A stretch of 64,000 bases of DNA, taken from positions 16,684,348 through 16,748,347 of the forward strand of contig CAIIXF020000006.1 of the NCBI GenBank assembly GCA_903813345.2, read 5' to 3'. The first letter of the stretch is position 1. Each line of letters begins with the position of its first letter. The translations under genes were made by a program, and so were the position numbers. The notes beneath the pieces are model-generated. The model made no database searches. It was not told where the DNA came from and saw only the letters and a list, made by a program, of their open reading frames with translations. This stretch comes from Owenia fusiformis. Its lineage: Eukaryota > Annelida > Polychaeta > Sabellida > Oweniidae. Below are positions 34,401 through 45,388 of the stretch, piece after piece.

Positions 34401-37130
34401 TACAATATTTGCAATCTGCTCTAAATTACCTTTCATTTGAGTATAATAAAGCTTTACTTTAGAAAGATCTCAAAAACGCAAATTCCCATTTTTTGTGACA
34501 CACATACATGGCCCCTAGGGTCATGGTGTAAATCTCGATATATGAAATGGATAGATGTTGTGAATATACTACCAAAATTTCAAACAATAATATTTATGAG
34601 CTTGGTTTCAAATGAAAAAATTTGAATTTTAGAAATTCCCCGCCATTTTTAAAGCGGCGGCCATCTTGAAAATGTATTTTTGTTACGTACAACTATTTAC
34701 CAATGTTAGGGTGGATCATTTTTTCAACTTTTTCTCAGATCTTAGTGCTAATTAAAGGAAATAGTAACTTACTTATTCAATATGTTATGGGCCTCCAGAC
34801 CCAGTGGAAAGCCATGACGTGTCTTAGTTGTAGATCAAAATCTTATCAAAACGCAAGAGAAGATGCTTCCATTAAATGTTTTAGATTGTTTAAAGCAAAT
34901 AAGCATTACAGAGTAAAATTGGGTCTGTTTGGAAATTCTGATCTAATAAATTACAAACGATCTTTTATCACATAATAAGTTCTTATTTATATTTTTAGTA
35001 AAAAAAAGGTCCGTGTAAAGTTGGTAGTAGATTTTTATTCTAAGAACATTGAAAACTATGGTAGCTTGAAGGTTTATGAGTTTGGTGCATGGTTCTTGCT
35101 GTGTGACCGAGGATGGGATGACAAAGCATCACAGGTTGTATGTAGGGAATTAGGTTACAATCCTTCCAGGGCTGTTACAATCAAATCGGGACTTGCAACA
35201 TATGGAGTATTAGACATCAACCCACAACCTCAACATACAATATCAGGCAGAATACGATGTGAAGGAAATGAAACACGCCTTTCTGAATGCCACCAAGAGG
35301 AGTTGGAGCAGGGGAATCGATATTGTAAACCAAATAATTATGTAAGCATAGCCTGTGGGGACAAGCAAATGATTAAAACTCAACTTGCTGATGGGAATCC
35401 ACTATCTGGCAGACCTGAAGTATTTTACAAAGGAAATTGGGCGAATCTGTGTACTACAGACACTAGAAAAGACAGATTGGACCGTTTTGCTTATTTAACA
35501 TGTGAAAACAGTGGTTTTGAAGGAAGACATTCATTTGCTGTGCGATATAGTCAGTTTGGAAAGGGAACCTCTGATGTATCTGTTGAACTTGACTGTCCTT
35601 CTGCCTGGTATTTTCCTACCTTACAACTATGTACATTGAGAAAAGTGGAATCATGCGGTCATGTGTCTGTCTTTTGTTTCGAAAAGGAACCAAGTAAGTA
35701 TATGGAATCAGTTGCTGTGGGACACAGAATATTTGTGTTTTTATTTTTCTAAGAAATTGACCGCATCCTAATTAGTATACTGGGTGGGTGAGGCTACAAT
35801 CATGGCTATGGGGAGGTTGATTATCATGCAAGGTATAAAACACAAATCTGTGGTCATTTTAGAAATTGATGTATTCGTGAAATGTCTTTCTCTGGGAGGA
35901 CATTACAGAGGACATGGCCTGGTACGATTCTGTGAAGAATTTGAGAACGAGGAAATAGAAAGATGGGTAAATCTAAATTTCAGTATGCATGTACCTTATT
36001 CTCATTGAATTTTTTTTTACAAAGAACTGTCTAACATAATGGTTAAAGTTCTTTTAAAGATTTTTTAATTGGATGTCTGTTTTAGAGTGGAAACTATTAC
36101 AATCCATTTTTCAATTTTGCTACTGTTTGTGGAAATAACTTTGGTATTGAAGAAGCTCAAGTGGTCTGCAGACAGTCAGGTGAAGTATTTTAACTATTAA
36201 TTCTGAAGATTCATAAAAACAAATCCATACATTTGGTTAGGCATTGTTTCTTTATGCATAGGGCCCGCGGGGTAATCGTTTGGGATATTAAGGCTTTTTT
36301 CAATCATTGTGATTTTTGTTTTGTAAGGAAATTACTTTTTTCGTCAATTTTCTTTGTATTTTAACCATATTTGTTTCCTTTGGGCTGACTTCCGATTGCG
36401 CTAGTATTCGATATTTGATGAACATCAAATCGTTTTAGTTGATCTGTTGGCTACATTTTGTAAAAGTTGTAAAAAAAGCTTGGAAATGCCAAAAGTTTGT
36501 TTTCCGTTCCCGAGTGCCCCTTTTTATGCAAAACGAATGGTTTTTATAGGATTTAATCCTGCCGATGCAGCACTTAATACATTTGGCTTATATGATGAGT
36601 GTATTGATGGAGGAGCTGACATAAAAATGAGTGATGTGCAGTGTAAAGGTGATGAGAAAAATCTTGCAGAATGTACTTTCAACTATGGTGAAAATGTTAC
36701 CTGTCCTGGTAACAAAAGGGCAAGTCTCTTTTGTACACCCATTCCTGTGCGTATAGACGATGATCAAAGTTTGCATATGTTCGTAAATGAAGATTGGCGA
36801 AGAATCTGTGCTACAAACTGGGGAGTTGAAGAGGCACAAGTTGTGTGTAGACAACTTGGAAAACCATATGGTAATGCTTCGGGGTATGCTGTTCCAGGGG
36901 ATTCACGTAATGCATGGATAACTGATGTGAATTGCAAAGGGGATGAAAGACATATAGGGCAGTGTGATTATAATGCTGATTTCTCCCTGGATTTACTCAC
37001 GGATGATTATCACTGTTTTTACTGGAACAGATTTGATTCAGGGAGGTTTAATCCAGGAATAACAGAATACCTAGATTATGACTTTTACAACTGTAATAAT
37101 GATGGCTATGCTGCAATAAATTGTCAATAA
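31454..37130 (+). CDS. Secreted four-SRCR protein with novel N-terminal helical domain (gene B)
   Basis: Paralogue of gene A with identical architecture: exons 31454-31466, 32682-33336, 34999-35693, 35863-35966, 36086-36179, 36550-37130 (714 codons with TAA). Exon 1 is again 13 nt (MHSL+G). The signal continues in exon 2 (VVVLVVYLLSI). The N-terminal domain is diverged but keeps the FRSAEGE motif and AFKTLSKIRKR near its end. SRCR 1-4 follow as in gene A. The last exon differs from gene A at only about ten residues. The exon 2 donor is a weak GTGATG. Reading through it meets TGA at 33338-33340, giving a possible ~222-residue secreted product with only the N-terminal domain. Exon 3 begins at 34999 in matching phase 2. 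Secretion expected; ligand unknown. Confidence 0.82.
32425..32681 (+). repeat. ~250-bp segment shared with the solute-binding pseudogene, ending at exon 2 acceptor
   Basis: Counterpart of 15580-15837. Shared blocks include CACTTTTTGTGATTTTGTAA, GGGGTCTATGGGGAACC, TTGACTGAATTTTGA and GCATCTAGTCTATTCTTTGA. Similarity runs to the acceptor AG at 32680-32681. Absent from intron 1 of gene A, so it was gained by gene B, or lost by gene A, after duplication. Confidence 0.7.
33895..34510 (+). repeat. Degenerate tandem repeat in intron 2 of SRCR gene B
   Basis: About five diverged units, 118-161 bp apart, are keyed by GAATTTT(A/C)(C/T)GAGGCACAAATTAC near 33936, 34097, 34230, 34370 and 34488. Each includes a variant of TATAGC/TATAAAGCTTTACTT..AGATCTCAAA. 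It is non-coding and intronic. Confidence 0.65.
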
Positions 37131-37139
37131 TAGCTCATA

Positions 37140-37432
37140 TCCCATCAGACGAAGTTTGATAAGAACAGTAAAGCCCGACGCCCTCCGTCCGTCCGTCGGG
37201 AAAATAACTTTTTAAAATAGACGGATTTCCTTCATAGTCGGATACTCGGTGGAAAAGTATTTATGTATACAGTTTTTCACTTCAAATCAATACTTGTTTG
37301 AAATTCTGGAACTGTGATCCAGAGACCCCAGGGATCACTTCTTGGATATTTTCTAATTTGGAATTTTTGTCGAAAGTCTAATTTTTTTTATTAGAGATGA
37401 GGTGAGACTTCGTCTGTATTCAGTGGGATAAC
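37140..37432 (+). repeat. Short TIR-like repeat downstream of gene B
   Basis: CCCATCAGACGAAGTTTG near the left end pairs imperfectly with AGACTTCGTCTGTATTCAGTGGG near the right end. The interior carries CCGTCCGTCCGTCGG. Possibly a small MITE. Target-site duplication not resolved. Confidence 0.35.
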
Positions 37433-37689
37433 ATAGTCACTAGACAAAACAAGTAAGATAATTTCAAATGACAATCGTATACATTACAGAACTCTAGCGG
37501 GGGACGCCAAAGCTACATATTTCATTCCCCCCCCCCTCCCTTCTACGCTATGCAACGTATCTAAAATTCGTAACGCGTATCATTTCAACAAAGTGTGACA
37601 CTCAAATTCAAGAGGCTCAGTGCTCGTATAACGGTTTCGAATTGCTTTCATTTTTAGACACTTGGAGAATAACGAAGCATCTTTTTCCA

Positions 37690-38585
37690 CAACAATAGTT
37701 ACTTTGACGGTACGTCAATGTCACTGGTGATCCGCTCGATTACGCTGGTTTCCGAAACGGTACGTTTCGGTAGACAAAACAAGAAAATTTTAAATGGCAA
37801 ACGTATACATTACATAACTCAAGCGGGGGGCACGTCAAAGCTACATATTTCACCCTCCCCAAGAAACCGAAACGGTTCGTTTCGGTAACAAAATGTCGGA
37901 ACGTCTAAGGTACGGTTTTTCTTTTTTCCTTATTTTACGCGTTGTAGGCAGAATCCCCACGACATATTTTCTCACAAACGTATATCAGTATCATATGTTC
38001 TACATAAACGCATAGGCTTTTAACTAGAAAATCGAAAGCCCATGGATGATAAACGGTATGGGTTAGAAGTGCAGATCTTCACTGCTTTTCGAAATACCGT
38101 TTATGCAACTAAGTTGAGGAATTAAATCGACGATTCTGTTGTCTGAACTATTTGTTCGCAAATATGTACATTTCCTTAAACATATGATACTGATAGGCTA
38201 CACGTTTGTGATAAAAATGTCGTGGGAATTCTGCCTACAACGTGTGAAAAAAATGAGAAAAGAAAAATTGTACCTTCGACGCTCAAACTCATTTTGTTAC
38301 CGAAACGAACCGTTTTGGTTACCAGCGTAATCGAGTGGATCACCAGTGAATGTAACAAAATGGATGAACTACCTAGTTACGAATTTTTTATCGATATAAA
38401 CCTACTTATAAGTCAAGTTGCAGAGCATAGTTTGGTACAAAGTTAGTTTCTTCGATTTGGAATTTATTTTGTTAATGAAGTAGCATAACATATATTCAGT
38501 CACTCGCTTTAGTTACATTGACGAAAGTCCATTATATTACCAAATGAATGTATGTTACTTTGACGACTTACGCCAATGTAACAAA
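37690..38585 (+). mobile_element. Fold-back element with ~200-bp imperfect inverted arms
   Basis: CACTGGTGATCC(G/A)CTCGATTACGC at 37721-37744 is matched in inverted orientation at 38330-38353. Pairing continues through GGTTCGTTTCGGTAAC, GTTGTAGGCAGAAT(C/T)CCCACGACAT and TCAGTATCATATGTT. GTTACTTTGACG-like motifs lie near both outer ends. The left arm is interrupted by a copy of a GCGGGGG-containing sequence also present at 37440-37540. No transposase. Outer limits are approximate. Confidence 0.55.
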
Positions 38586-40087
38586 AACGATGGTCTAAAT
38601 GTATAAATTACAGCTTTATTTAAAAATCAATTCCAAACCGAGAGCATTTCTCAACATACATACTATTGAACATACACAGGTGAAAGGAGAAAGAAAAACT
38701 CTTGTAAAACTCGCGAAAACATTTCCTTGCTTGAAAATAACTCTTTTTATCATCGTAGAAAAGTATTTACAATGCGTGGAAAGAAGTTAAGCATATGACT
38801 CATGGAATAATTAATGCACTCAAGTACTTAAGCCATAGCCCTTGAATTCACACTACCGCCCTTATTTAAAGACTTGATACAGAATATTAACTTAATTTAA
38901 CTAATAAGAATGATCAAGACCGATCATAGTCGTGATCATCAAACAATTATTGATAGGACAATGCGACATAGCTTACTTATAGTTGATATTGTGAACTTGC
39001 TTTTAGAATTGGGAAAACAAAGGCAAGGTTTATGTTTTATGAACATTTCGATTTGATAGCAAACTTTTTTCTATCCTGTGGGTTCATATGACAACTTGAG
39101 GTCCAAGTAATATAATATGTGGCGTCTCATTAGTAGAAATGCTTTGCGGAGTGCGCGGGATAGTCCGTGCGCCAATCCGTTTGAGGAAATTATTTAAATT
39201 AGGCCCCTGAATCAGTATTCAGAAAATAAGATGGAGGAACTTTTTGAAAAAAATTGCGGCAAATTTCGTCTGAAAACGCTATCAAAAAGAAGCGATAGAG
39301 GCGATAACGGAAGGCAGGGGTGTTTTGTGTCAGCGCATCAGCTGGGGTTTGTTTATTTAGTGTATAACCAATAATTTGCGGTGAATCAAGGTGAGGATAG
39401 GTCCGAAGCTTGATGAAGCAAGATGTACAAGACATTCGTGGTTTAAATCATCTATAATTGTCTAGTTTCTAAGTAGCCGAATAACGCTGACATAATAGGT
39501 GTTACCATTGATTGTTTGTCTTTGATTTTCTTGGGCCAGACCTCCATTCACTTCAATGCTAGAAATTTTCAATAGTCACTTAATTTCATGATTTATCAAA
39601 AAGTGTTGGTTAAATCTGTCTGAAACTCAATTGCATACCATGGGAAATGTAGATTGTCAAACGAATTTAGCCAAGGTTTTAATGATTTGTTGCATTGCAC
39701 CAATGAAGTTTTTAAAATGTCATGGAAAATGATTTAAATGACATAAATGTGTAAATCAAACCTTTTATTGGAGAAAACGTGTCACTGAATTCAAATATAC
39801 TATCAGAAAAAGAAAAGTAAGTACTAATTAGTGGTAAAAAGTGCAAATCTCTTAAAATCTCATGAAAACGAGAATTGTCGAGATTTCAAAACTATTTAGA
39901 AACACCTCTATTTATTGAGCCTTGAGCTTGTGAATCATTTACTTGACGAAAATTATTGGGCATTACTAACTTTTTTTAAATATCATTTATTTTCCTTTTA
40001 TATTAACATCAATCATCTTACAAATTTAATATCTTTTGTTTGTTGAACTCATTTTTAATATTACATGTACCTAAATAGTTTTAACAG
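38586..40087. other. Intergenic, no gene seen
   Basis: No motif-bearing ORF, RNA gene or strong repeat was recognised between the fold-back element and the LINE fragment. Confidence 0.5.
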
Positions 40088-40570
40088 TTAAAAAATTTGG
40101 ATTGTTTTTCTAGCTATTAGAACATCTTTATAATTAGAACATGTTTGAAGACCTAAAATTTGTTCATCTGACAAATTGAAATTATTCCAAATATCATTAA
40201 CTTTATTACATTTAATAAAATGATGTACAATAGTGTCATTTACTCCACAATGGTCACATAAAGGAGAATTTTTAATTTTGAACTTGAACAGGACCGAATT
40301 ACAAGGATAGATATTGTGAAGTGATTTCCAATGTAAAATACGGAGCACATTATCATTGGTACAATTATGAGCTCGCAACCAAGAGCTTTTATCAATTTTT
40401 ACATTGTTCATTAAAACATCCACATTTCTACGTTTGATAAATTCATTTCTAAAATCTGAGCTGGAAAATTGTGTCATGTCTTTACCCATAAAATTCATTT
40501 TAACTTCATTAACATTCAAATTTTCAACAATAATCTTTTTGCCAATATTGGCTTTTAAGCCTATAAACAA
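40088..40570 (-). pseudogene. Non-LTR retrotransposon (LINE) C-terminal zf-RVT-like fragment
   Basis: A 160-codon minus-strand ORF contains LHWKSLHNIYPCNSVLFKFK and CDHCGVNDTIVHHFIKCNKV. This matches the cysteine/histidine zinc-binding module (CxxCG..ED/DT..H.F..C) that follows the reverse transcriptase in many LINE ORF2 proteins. No RT or endonuclease lies in reach upstream, so it is a 5'-truncated remnant, the usual fate of LINE insertions. Confidence 0.75.
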
Positions 40571-41116
40571 ACCGTTTTTCCACCATTACTAACTGATTAT
40601 TGCTGACGTAAATAATCATCATGATTACGCCAAAAGAGTAAAATATAAAGACGCATCCTCTTCCGCTACTTAGCTATAGTGTAAGAATAAAGTATCCTGT
40701 AGAACTGAAGTGAAAGACCCTAAGATTTCTTGATCGCAAAACAATTTAGCCTTGAGCTATTCGAGATTTTTGTGATCGTCTGGTTTACTCAAATATTCAA
40801 TGAAAATAATGATGGTGGGTACAGTAAATCCAACGGGAAATTAGAATGTTGAATAATGGCTCCGGAAAGTGGGAAGCAATTAAGCCCCATTTTAGGGGGA
40901 TAATATCAGCTTGTTGAAAATGGAAATCGGTACACCACAATAGTTTTCGATTGGCTCGTCACGTTTGATAGCTGCATGGCGCAGACTATCTAAGATATAC
41001 AACTAGGCTACGGTACTTCACGATCAGTTTTTGAGCTTAGGTCGCACAAATGTGTGCCGGTTGGAACTATTTTGACAATTTAACATGATAATTTATCCAA
41101 CGTGGGCAAGTAAACC

Positions 41117-42250
41117 ATGAATATCACTCCGATCGTAGCCCCAGGTTCAAAAGCAGATGATGGTTCTGAAGGTATTGGAAGATTAACAACAATTGCAGAC
41201 GACACAGTTCCGGATATTATCGAAAATGTAATTGCAGAAGCTTTATGGAAATACATATCACCACTTCTCATCCTGTTCGGTACCATCGGTAATGCATTAT
41301 CAATCGCAGTGTTGCTGCAGAAACGTTGTCGCAAATCGACCACTAGCCTTTATCTCTCTTGTCTGGCCGTTAGCGACATCCTTGCCATTGATATTGGTCT
41401 CTCTCGGATCTGGATCAACAATGTATTTCATATGGATATACGTAACTTACATGATGTCGTCTGTAGGTTGCACTTCTTCATCGTATACTTTTTACCCCAG
41501 GCCTCTTCTTGGATCTTGGTGATGTTTACGACAGAACGTACCCTTGCGGTGTGGTTACCACACAAAGTCAGCGTCATCAGCTCAAAGAGGACAGCCGCCA
41601 TCATGATCTCACTTACAATGACCATCCTCGCAGGGTTCAACATGACATTATTTTGGACACAGATTCTGGTGGAAGAAGACGGAAAGTACTATTGCCAAAC
41701 ACATCCTGACCATATATATTTTGATTATCAGGTTTGGCCATGGATAGATTCGTTTCTTGCCTCATTTATACCATTCACTATCATCGCCATTTGTAACCTT
41801 ATGATCGTCTTTAAGCTGCAAGTGGCGAAGAGGCTCCAACAATCGATGAACACTGGAAATGGGAGGACAACAGCCGACCAGAAAATGTCGTCTGCAACTG
41901 TGATACTTATTTTCATAAGTATTATGTTTCTAACCCTAACATCGCCATTAGTACTTTATCTGTATTTCTACCAGGTCTGGTACCCCTACGACCCGCCGGT
42001 TGACGAGCATGTCGCTGCCCAATCTGAACTACATTATACTATAACGTACCTGATGTACTTTACCAACCACGCTTGTAACTTCATATTGTATGTGGTAAGT
42101 TCTGCAAAGTTCCGTGCAGATCTGAAGAATCTGCTCGTTCGTAGGGGGAGGTCAAACGAGAGAGGGAATATAACAGGAACATCTGGATCAACCGGGGGAC
42201 CAACCAGATCAGTGATGGAAACACAACTCAGCGTTTCTACAAAGTTTTAA
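41117..42250 (+). CDS. Rhodopsin-class (class A) GPCR, probably peptide-type, single exon
   Basis: 377 residues with seven hydrophobic segments: TM1 ~45-67 with the conserved GN (N59), TM2 ~78-98 with LAVSD (D87), TM3 ~113-137 following C116, TM4 ~158-180, TM5 ~207-233 with FIPF (P219), TM6 ~258-284 with TSPL (P277), TM7 ~305-329. C193 in the second extracellular loop can pair with C116. Departures from consensus are ERT (140-142) in place of DRY, no CWxP in TM6, and NFILY (321-325) in place of NPxxY. These are seen in invertebrate peptide-receptor-like class A groups. A short N-terminus (N2 glycosylation sequon) and Ser/Thr-rich tail are present. The intronless frame is intact, so probably functional. 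The ligand cannot be named. Confidence 0.88.
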   Translation: MNITPIVAPGSKADDGSEGIGRLTTIADDTVPDIIENVIAEALWKYISPLLILFGTIGNALSIAVLLQKRCRKSTTSLYLSCLAVSDILAIDIGLSRIWINNVFHMDIRNLHDVVCRLHFFIVYFLPQASSWILVMFTTERTLAVWLPHKVSVISSKRTAAIMISLTMTILAGFNMTLFWTQILVEEDGKYYCQTHPDHIYFDYQVWPWIDSFLASFIPFTIIAICNLMIVFKLQVAKRLQQSMNTGNGRTTADQKMSSATVILIFISIMFLTLTSPLVLYLYFYQVWYPYDPPVDEHVAAQSELHYTITYLMYFTNHACNFILYVVSSAKFRADLKNLLVRRGRSNERGNITGTSGSTGGPTRSVMETQLSVSTKF

Positions 42251-42477
42251 CAATAATGATTCTATCCTTGGTGTGTAATTCCCCTAAAACAGTCATTTTA
42301 ATGCTCTTAAAGAGATACTGAACTAAAAAGTAAGTGAAATGAATACATAGCAGAATATCGGAATTGCATTCTGGGATCAAATCCTCCTTGCTATAAGAGG
42401 GATTAAGAGATCAAGTTATTTTCCCCTTTAACTTTTAAATATGTTAAATGACATAGTATGGTAAGATGCATAATTTG

Positions 42478-42545
42478 AGAAAACTGTTAGAGCATCTGCA
42501 TGTAGTCGGGAGGTTGTGGGTTCAATTCCCACCAACGTTGAGTGA
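42478..42545 (+). repeat. tRNA-like (SINE-type) pol III promoter remnant
   Basis: TGTTAGAGCATC (A-box-like) is followed about 30 bases on by GGTTCAATTCC (42519-42529), a good B box inside the pairing GTGGGTTCAATTCCCAC of a T arm. The 5' half of the acceptor stem and a usable anticodon arm are not convincing. A tRNA-derived SINE relic is more likely than a functional tRNA gene. Confidence 0.5.
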
Positions 42546-42559
42546 CTTTCACATCAGCC

Positions 42560-44150
42560 TTAGCATAGGATTAAATCATGTTTCAATTTATCAATAAAGC
42601 ACTTCGGGGATTAACACGAGGAATTTCCATTCGTCTGATAAGAATGAAGCAGAATTATTTTATTTCCCTAAAGATCGACATCCACGTGTTCACGCAATCT
42701 TTCATTCAAAGGCCCCAGAAATATCTGGTCATCAAAGCAAAGTCCTTGATGTGTTTTCCCCTTTAAAGTCCCCGTGTAATGTTTGAAAATATGTTTTTGT
42801 CATTCATTTTTACTATATGTCATGACTTAAAAGTTATTTTAGAGATATTTTGAAAAAATATATTTTTATTTTTCAAATATTTAAATCTTCCTCCATTTTT
42901 TTTAAAAAATTGAGATTTTTTAATCACCAAATATTCCACCATACATTTCAAAAATATGATCTTTTTAACACCTATGCAAAGATTGAACAAAGGACACACT
43001 ATTTCAATAATAAAATGCCATATCTAATGCCCCACTTCAATGTTTTAGCATATCAAAAATGTTTTGCAACCGGAGTGTGGTCATCGATGACTCACTCAGA
43101 TGGCAAAAAATGAAAAAATGAATATTGAGTTTTTTTTATTTATGAACCGATTTTCTTATGGTATGAATTATCCCTTATTAAAAGATATGTGTAACCTCTA
43201 AAAGTTAGTTTTAAAGAAATTCATGATTTTTCATGAAATTTAGGCCATATCCCCAAGATTGCTTCATCAATATTTAACAGAACATCAAAATTATCATTAA
43301 CACGTTTGCTGATAGGCAAATTGAAAATAATTAACCAGAGGTTTACTTCAATAGTGGCACCATTCATTGTAAATATTGATGAACATGAATATCGAATGTT
43401 GACTGGACTTGACTGTTCAGCATATCAGATATACGCGACTTCGTCCATAACATGTACATGTATGACATACGGTGTTCCGATAATCAATTATCAGCAAAGA
43501 GACATTGAACAATCAGACCTAGACAGAGGGGCATTGGCCGGGGGATTCAATCCCTTTCCCAATCTGCTAGCAATCCTGTCTCAACATTTCCTTTCTGGTT
43601 ACTTGATATAGATTTGTACATAGATTTCCTCCGAATGATTTTTTTCTTTAGTATTCTACAAACAAACACATTCTCGATATGCTATATTGTAAAACTCAAA
43701 TCACCAAACAAAGTTGGAAGAAAATTGTTTTTACAGAACTTTCGACTGCACAAATACAGAGAACGTTTGTGAAATCAATTATGTATAATGGTCTTGAACT
43801 ATTTAGGTCGGATAATTCTAGGTCTTTGAATCCAAATATATGGTGGTGTGTTGCCAGAAAGTTCCCCGTTGCCCTCGGTTGTAAAATTATGGTAAAAACT
43901 CCTGATATACGTATAGGTTGGCGTTTGGTTTTTATATGGAAGCTTAAACTCCCTAGTTATACCCCGTTTAGACGCAAACTAAATGAACACTGTCAAAGTT
44001 TTGTTATAGAGATGAATATTAACAACATTTTTGAAATTAATTAGACTTTTTGAGAGGGATTTCATTTTTCGTGCAAGAACAATACCACTTTCGTGATTCG
44101 TATTTGGAATGCAATTCATAACTGGTTTATACGGTTTCGGATGCGCTCTA
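42560..44150. other. No gene recognised
   Basis: A+T-rich sequence with two open frames of about 100 and 120 codons (43306-43611 and 43679-44044). They show no domain motif, no splice linkage and no start context worth calling. They may be decayed transposon coding sequence. Confidence 0.4.
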
Positions 44151-44154
44151 TGTG

Positions 44155-45260
44155 CAAATCATGCACATGCTATCTATTGCAAGACTAACGCCCGGTGTAA
44201 CCGTCACCATGTTATTCGGTGTTTTTTAAGTAGCGCAAGGATCCTGCCATGACCGTGGCAGTGTTATTTTGTAAGCCTGGTATAACCGTGACAACGCTGT
44301 ATTATATTGCAAGGCCTGTCATGACCATGAGTGTTATCGTGGAAGCCTGGCACAGCCGTAGCCTTTACGTTTAATTTAAGAATTTTTTATTGTTCTTTGT
44401 TAAGCGATTTGTTTACTATCCACTTTTAAATATTCGTATATTTGTATATTTTACCAGATACATTATATGTCTCTGTCTTTATGAATGTTGACCCAAGCTG
44501 CCCATGACCGTGATAATGTTAAAGCCCCGTATGACCGTGACAATGGTTGCAAGGCCTGTCATGACCGTGGTAATGTTACAGCCTAATATGACCGTGACAA
44601 TGCTTATAAGGCCTGTCATGACCGTGGTAATGTTAAAGCCTGATATGACCGTTACAATGCTTGCAAGGCCTGTCATAACCGTGACAATGCTATATTATAT
44701 TGCAAGGCCTGTCATGACCGTGGTAATGTTAAAGCCTCGTATGACCGTGACAATAGTTCCAAGGCCTCTCATGACCGTGGTTGTATTTAAAGTAGCATGA
44801 GAACACTGTAATGACAATTTTTCTTCGTGTTTAACTATCTTAAATATGTAAATAAAGACTACTAAAAATGTGTATTAATTTCACAACGAAAACCTAATTT
44901 TTACTCATAAATAATTTGCGAACAAACTATATCTCTACTCTCATTCAAGGAGCTTCGATTCGAAAGCATATACTTTCTAAAATGATCAATTAATAAGATT
45001 TATCCATAAAAAATACCAACAGCAATAGGCGAAACATGAAGGTCATTAATGTCATATAAAGGTTGCGGTCGCGCCAGGCTTACACGATTACACTACCACG
45101 GTCATGGCAGGCATTTTAATATTGTCGCGGTTATACCAGGCTTTCACGATAACATTACCACGGTCATGGCAGGATCCTTGCGCTACTTAAAAAACACCGA
45201 ATAACATGGTGACGGTTACGCCAGGCGTTAGTCTTGCAACAGATAGGGTCTCAAATCATG
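44155..45260 (+). mobile_element. Fold-back TIR element with 9-bp TSD and internal minisatellite
   Basis: Element 44164-45251 is bounded by inverted CTATCT(A/G)TTGCAAGACTAACGCC, with pairing continuing through ACCATGTTATTCGGTG and AGCGCAAGGATCCTGCCATG. It is flanked by the exact 9-bp duplication CAAATCATG (44155-44163 and 45252-45260). The interior, including 44504-44800, is a minisatellite of ~25-40-bp units around ATGACCGTG(A/G)(C/T)AATG. No transposase is present. A Mutator-like fold-back element is the best fit by duplication length. Confidence 0.75.
44504..44800 (+). repeat. GACCGTG minisatellite
   Basis: Around ten units of GGCCTGTCATGACCGTGGTAAT or AAAGCC..TATGACCGTGACA alternate. The repeat happens to be open on both strands (Met-Thr-Val-Met repeats on plus, Ile-Val-Thr-Val on minus), a by-product of its period rather than a gene. 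Related units occur near both ends of the surrounding fold-back element. Confidence 0.8.
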
Positions 45261-45388
45261 TTATAATCTGACGATGAGGTAGCGGCAGCACCTCATATAT
45301 TTTCTGAACCTTACATCGACCTCGGTGAAGATGGTCTGCACTCAACTATACTAATGTATCAAGTGTATTATATTGTATAAACTGTATG

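Noticed and set aside
39199-39435. 78-codon minus-strand ORF
   Set aside because: No motif, no splice context and no repeat support.
42478-42545. Functional tRNA gene
   Set aside because: A- and B-box-like sequences are present, but the acceptor stem and anticodon arm do not fold convincingly.
43306-44044. Two ORFs of about 100 and 120 codons
   Set aside because: No recognisable motif or exon structure. Perhaps decayed transposon sequence, but not supportable as genes.
44504-44800. 98-codon Met/Thr/Val ORF
   Set aside because: Encoded by a minisatellite inside a fold-back transposon, and the opposite strand is equally open.
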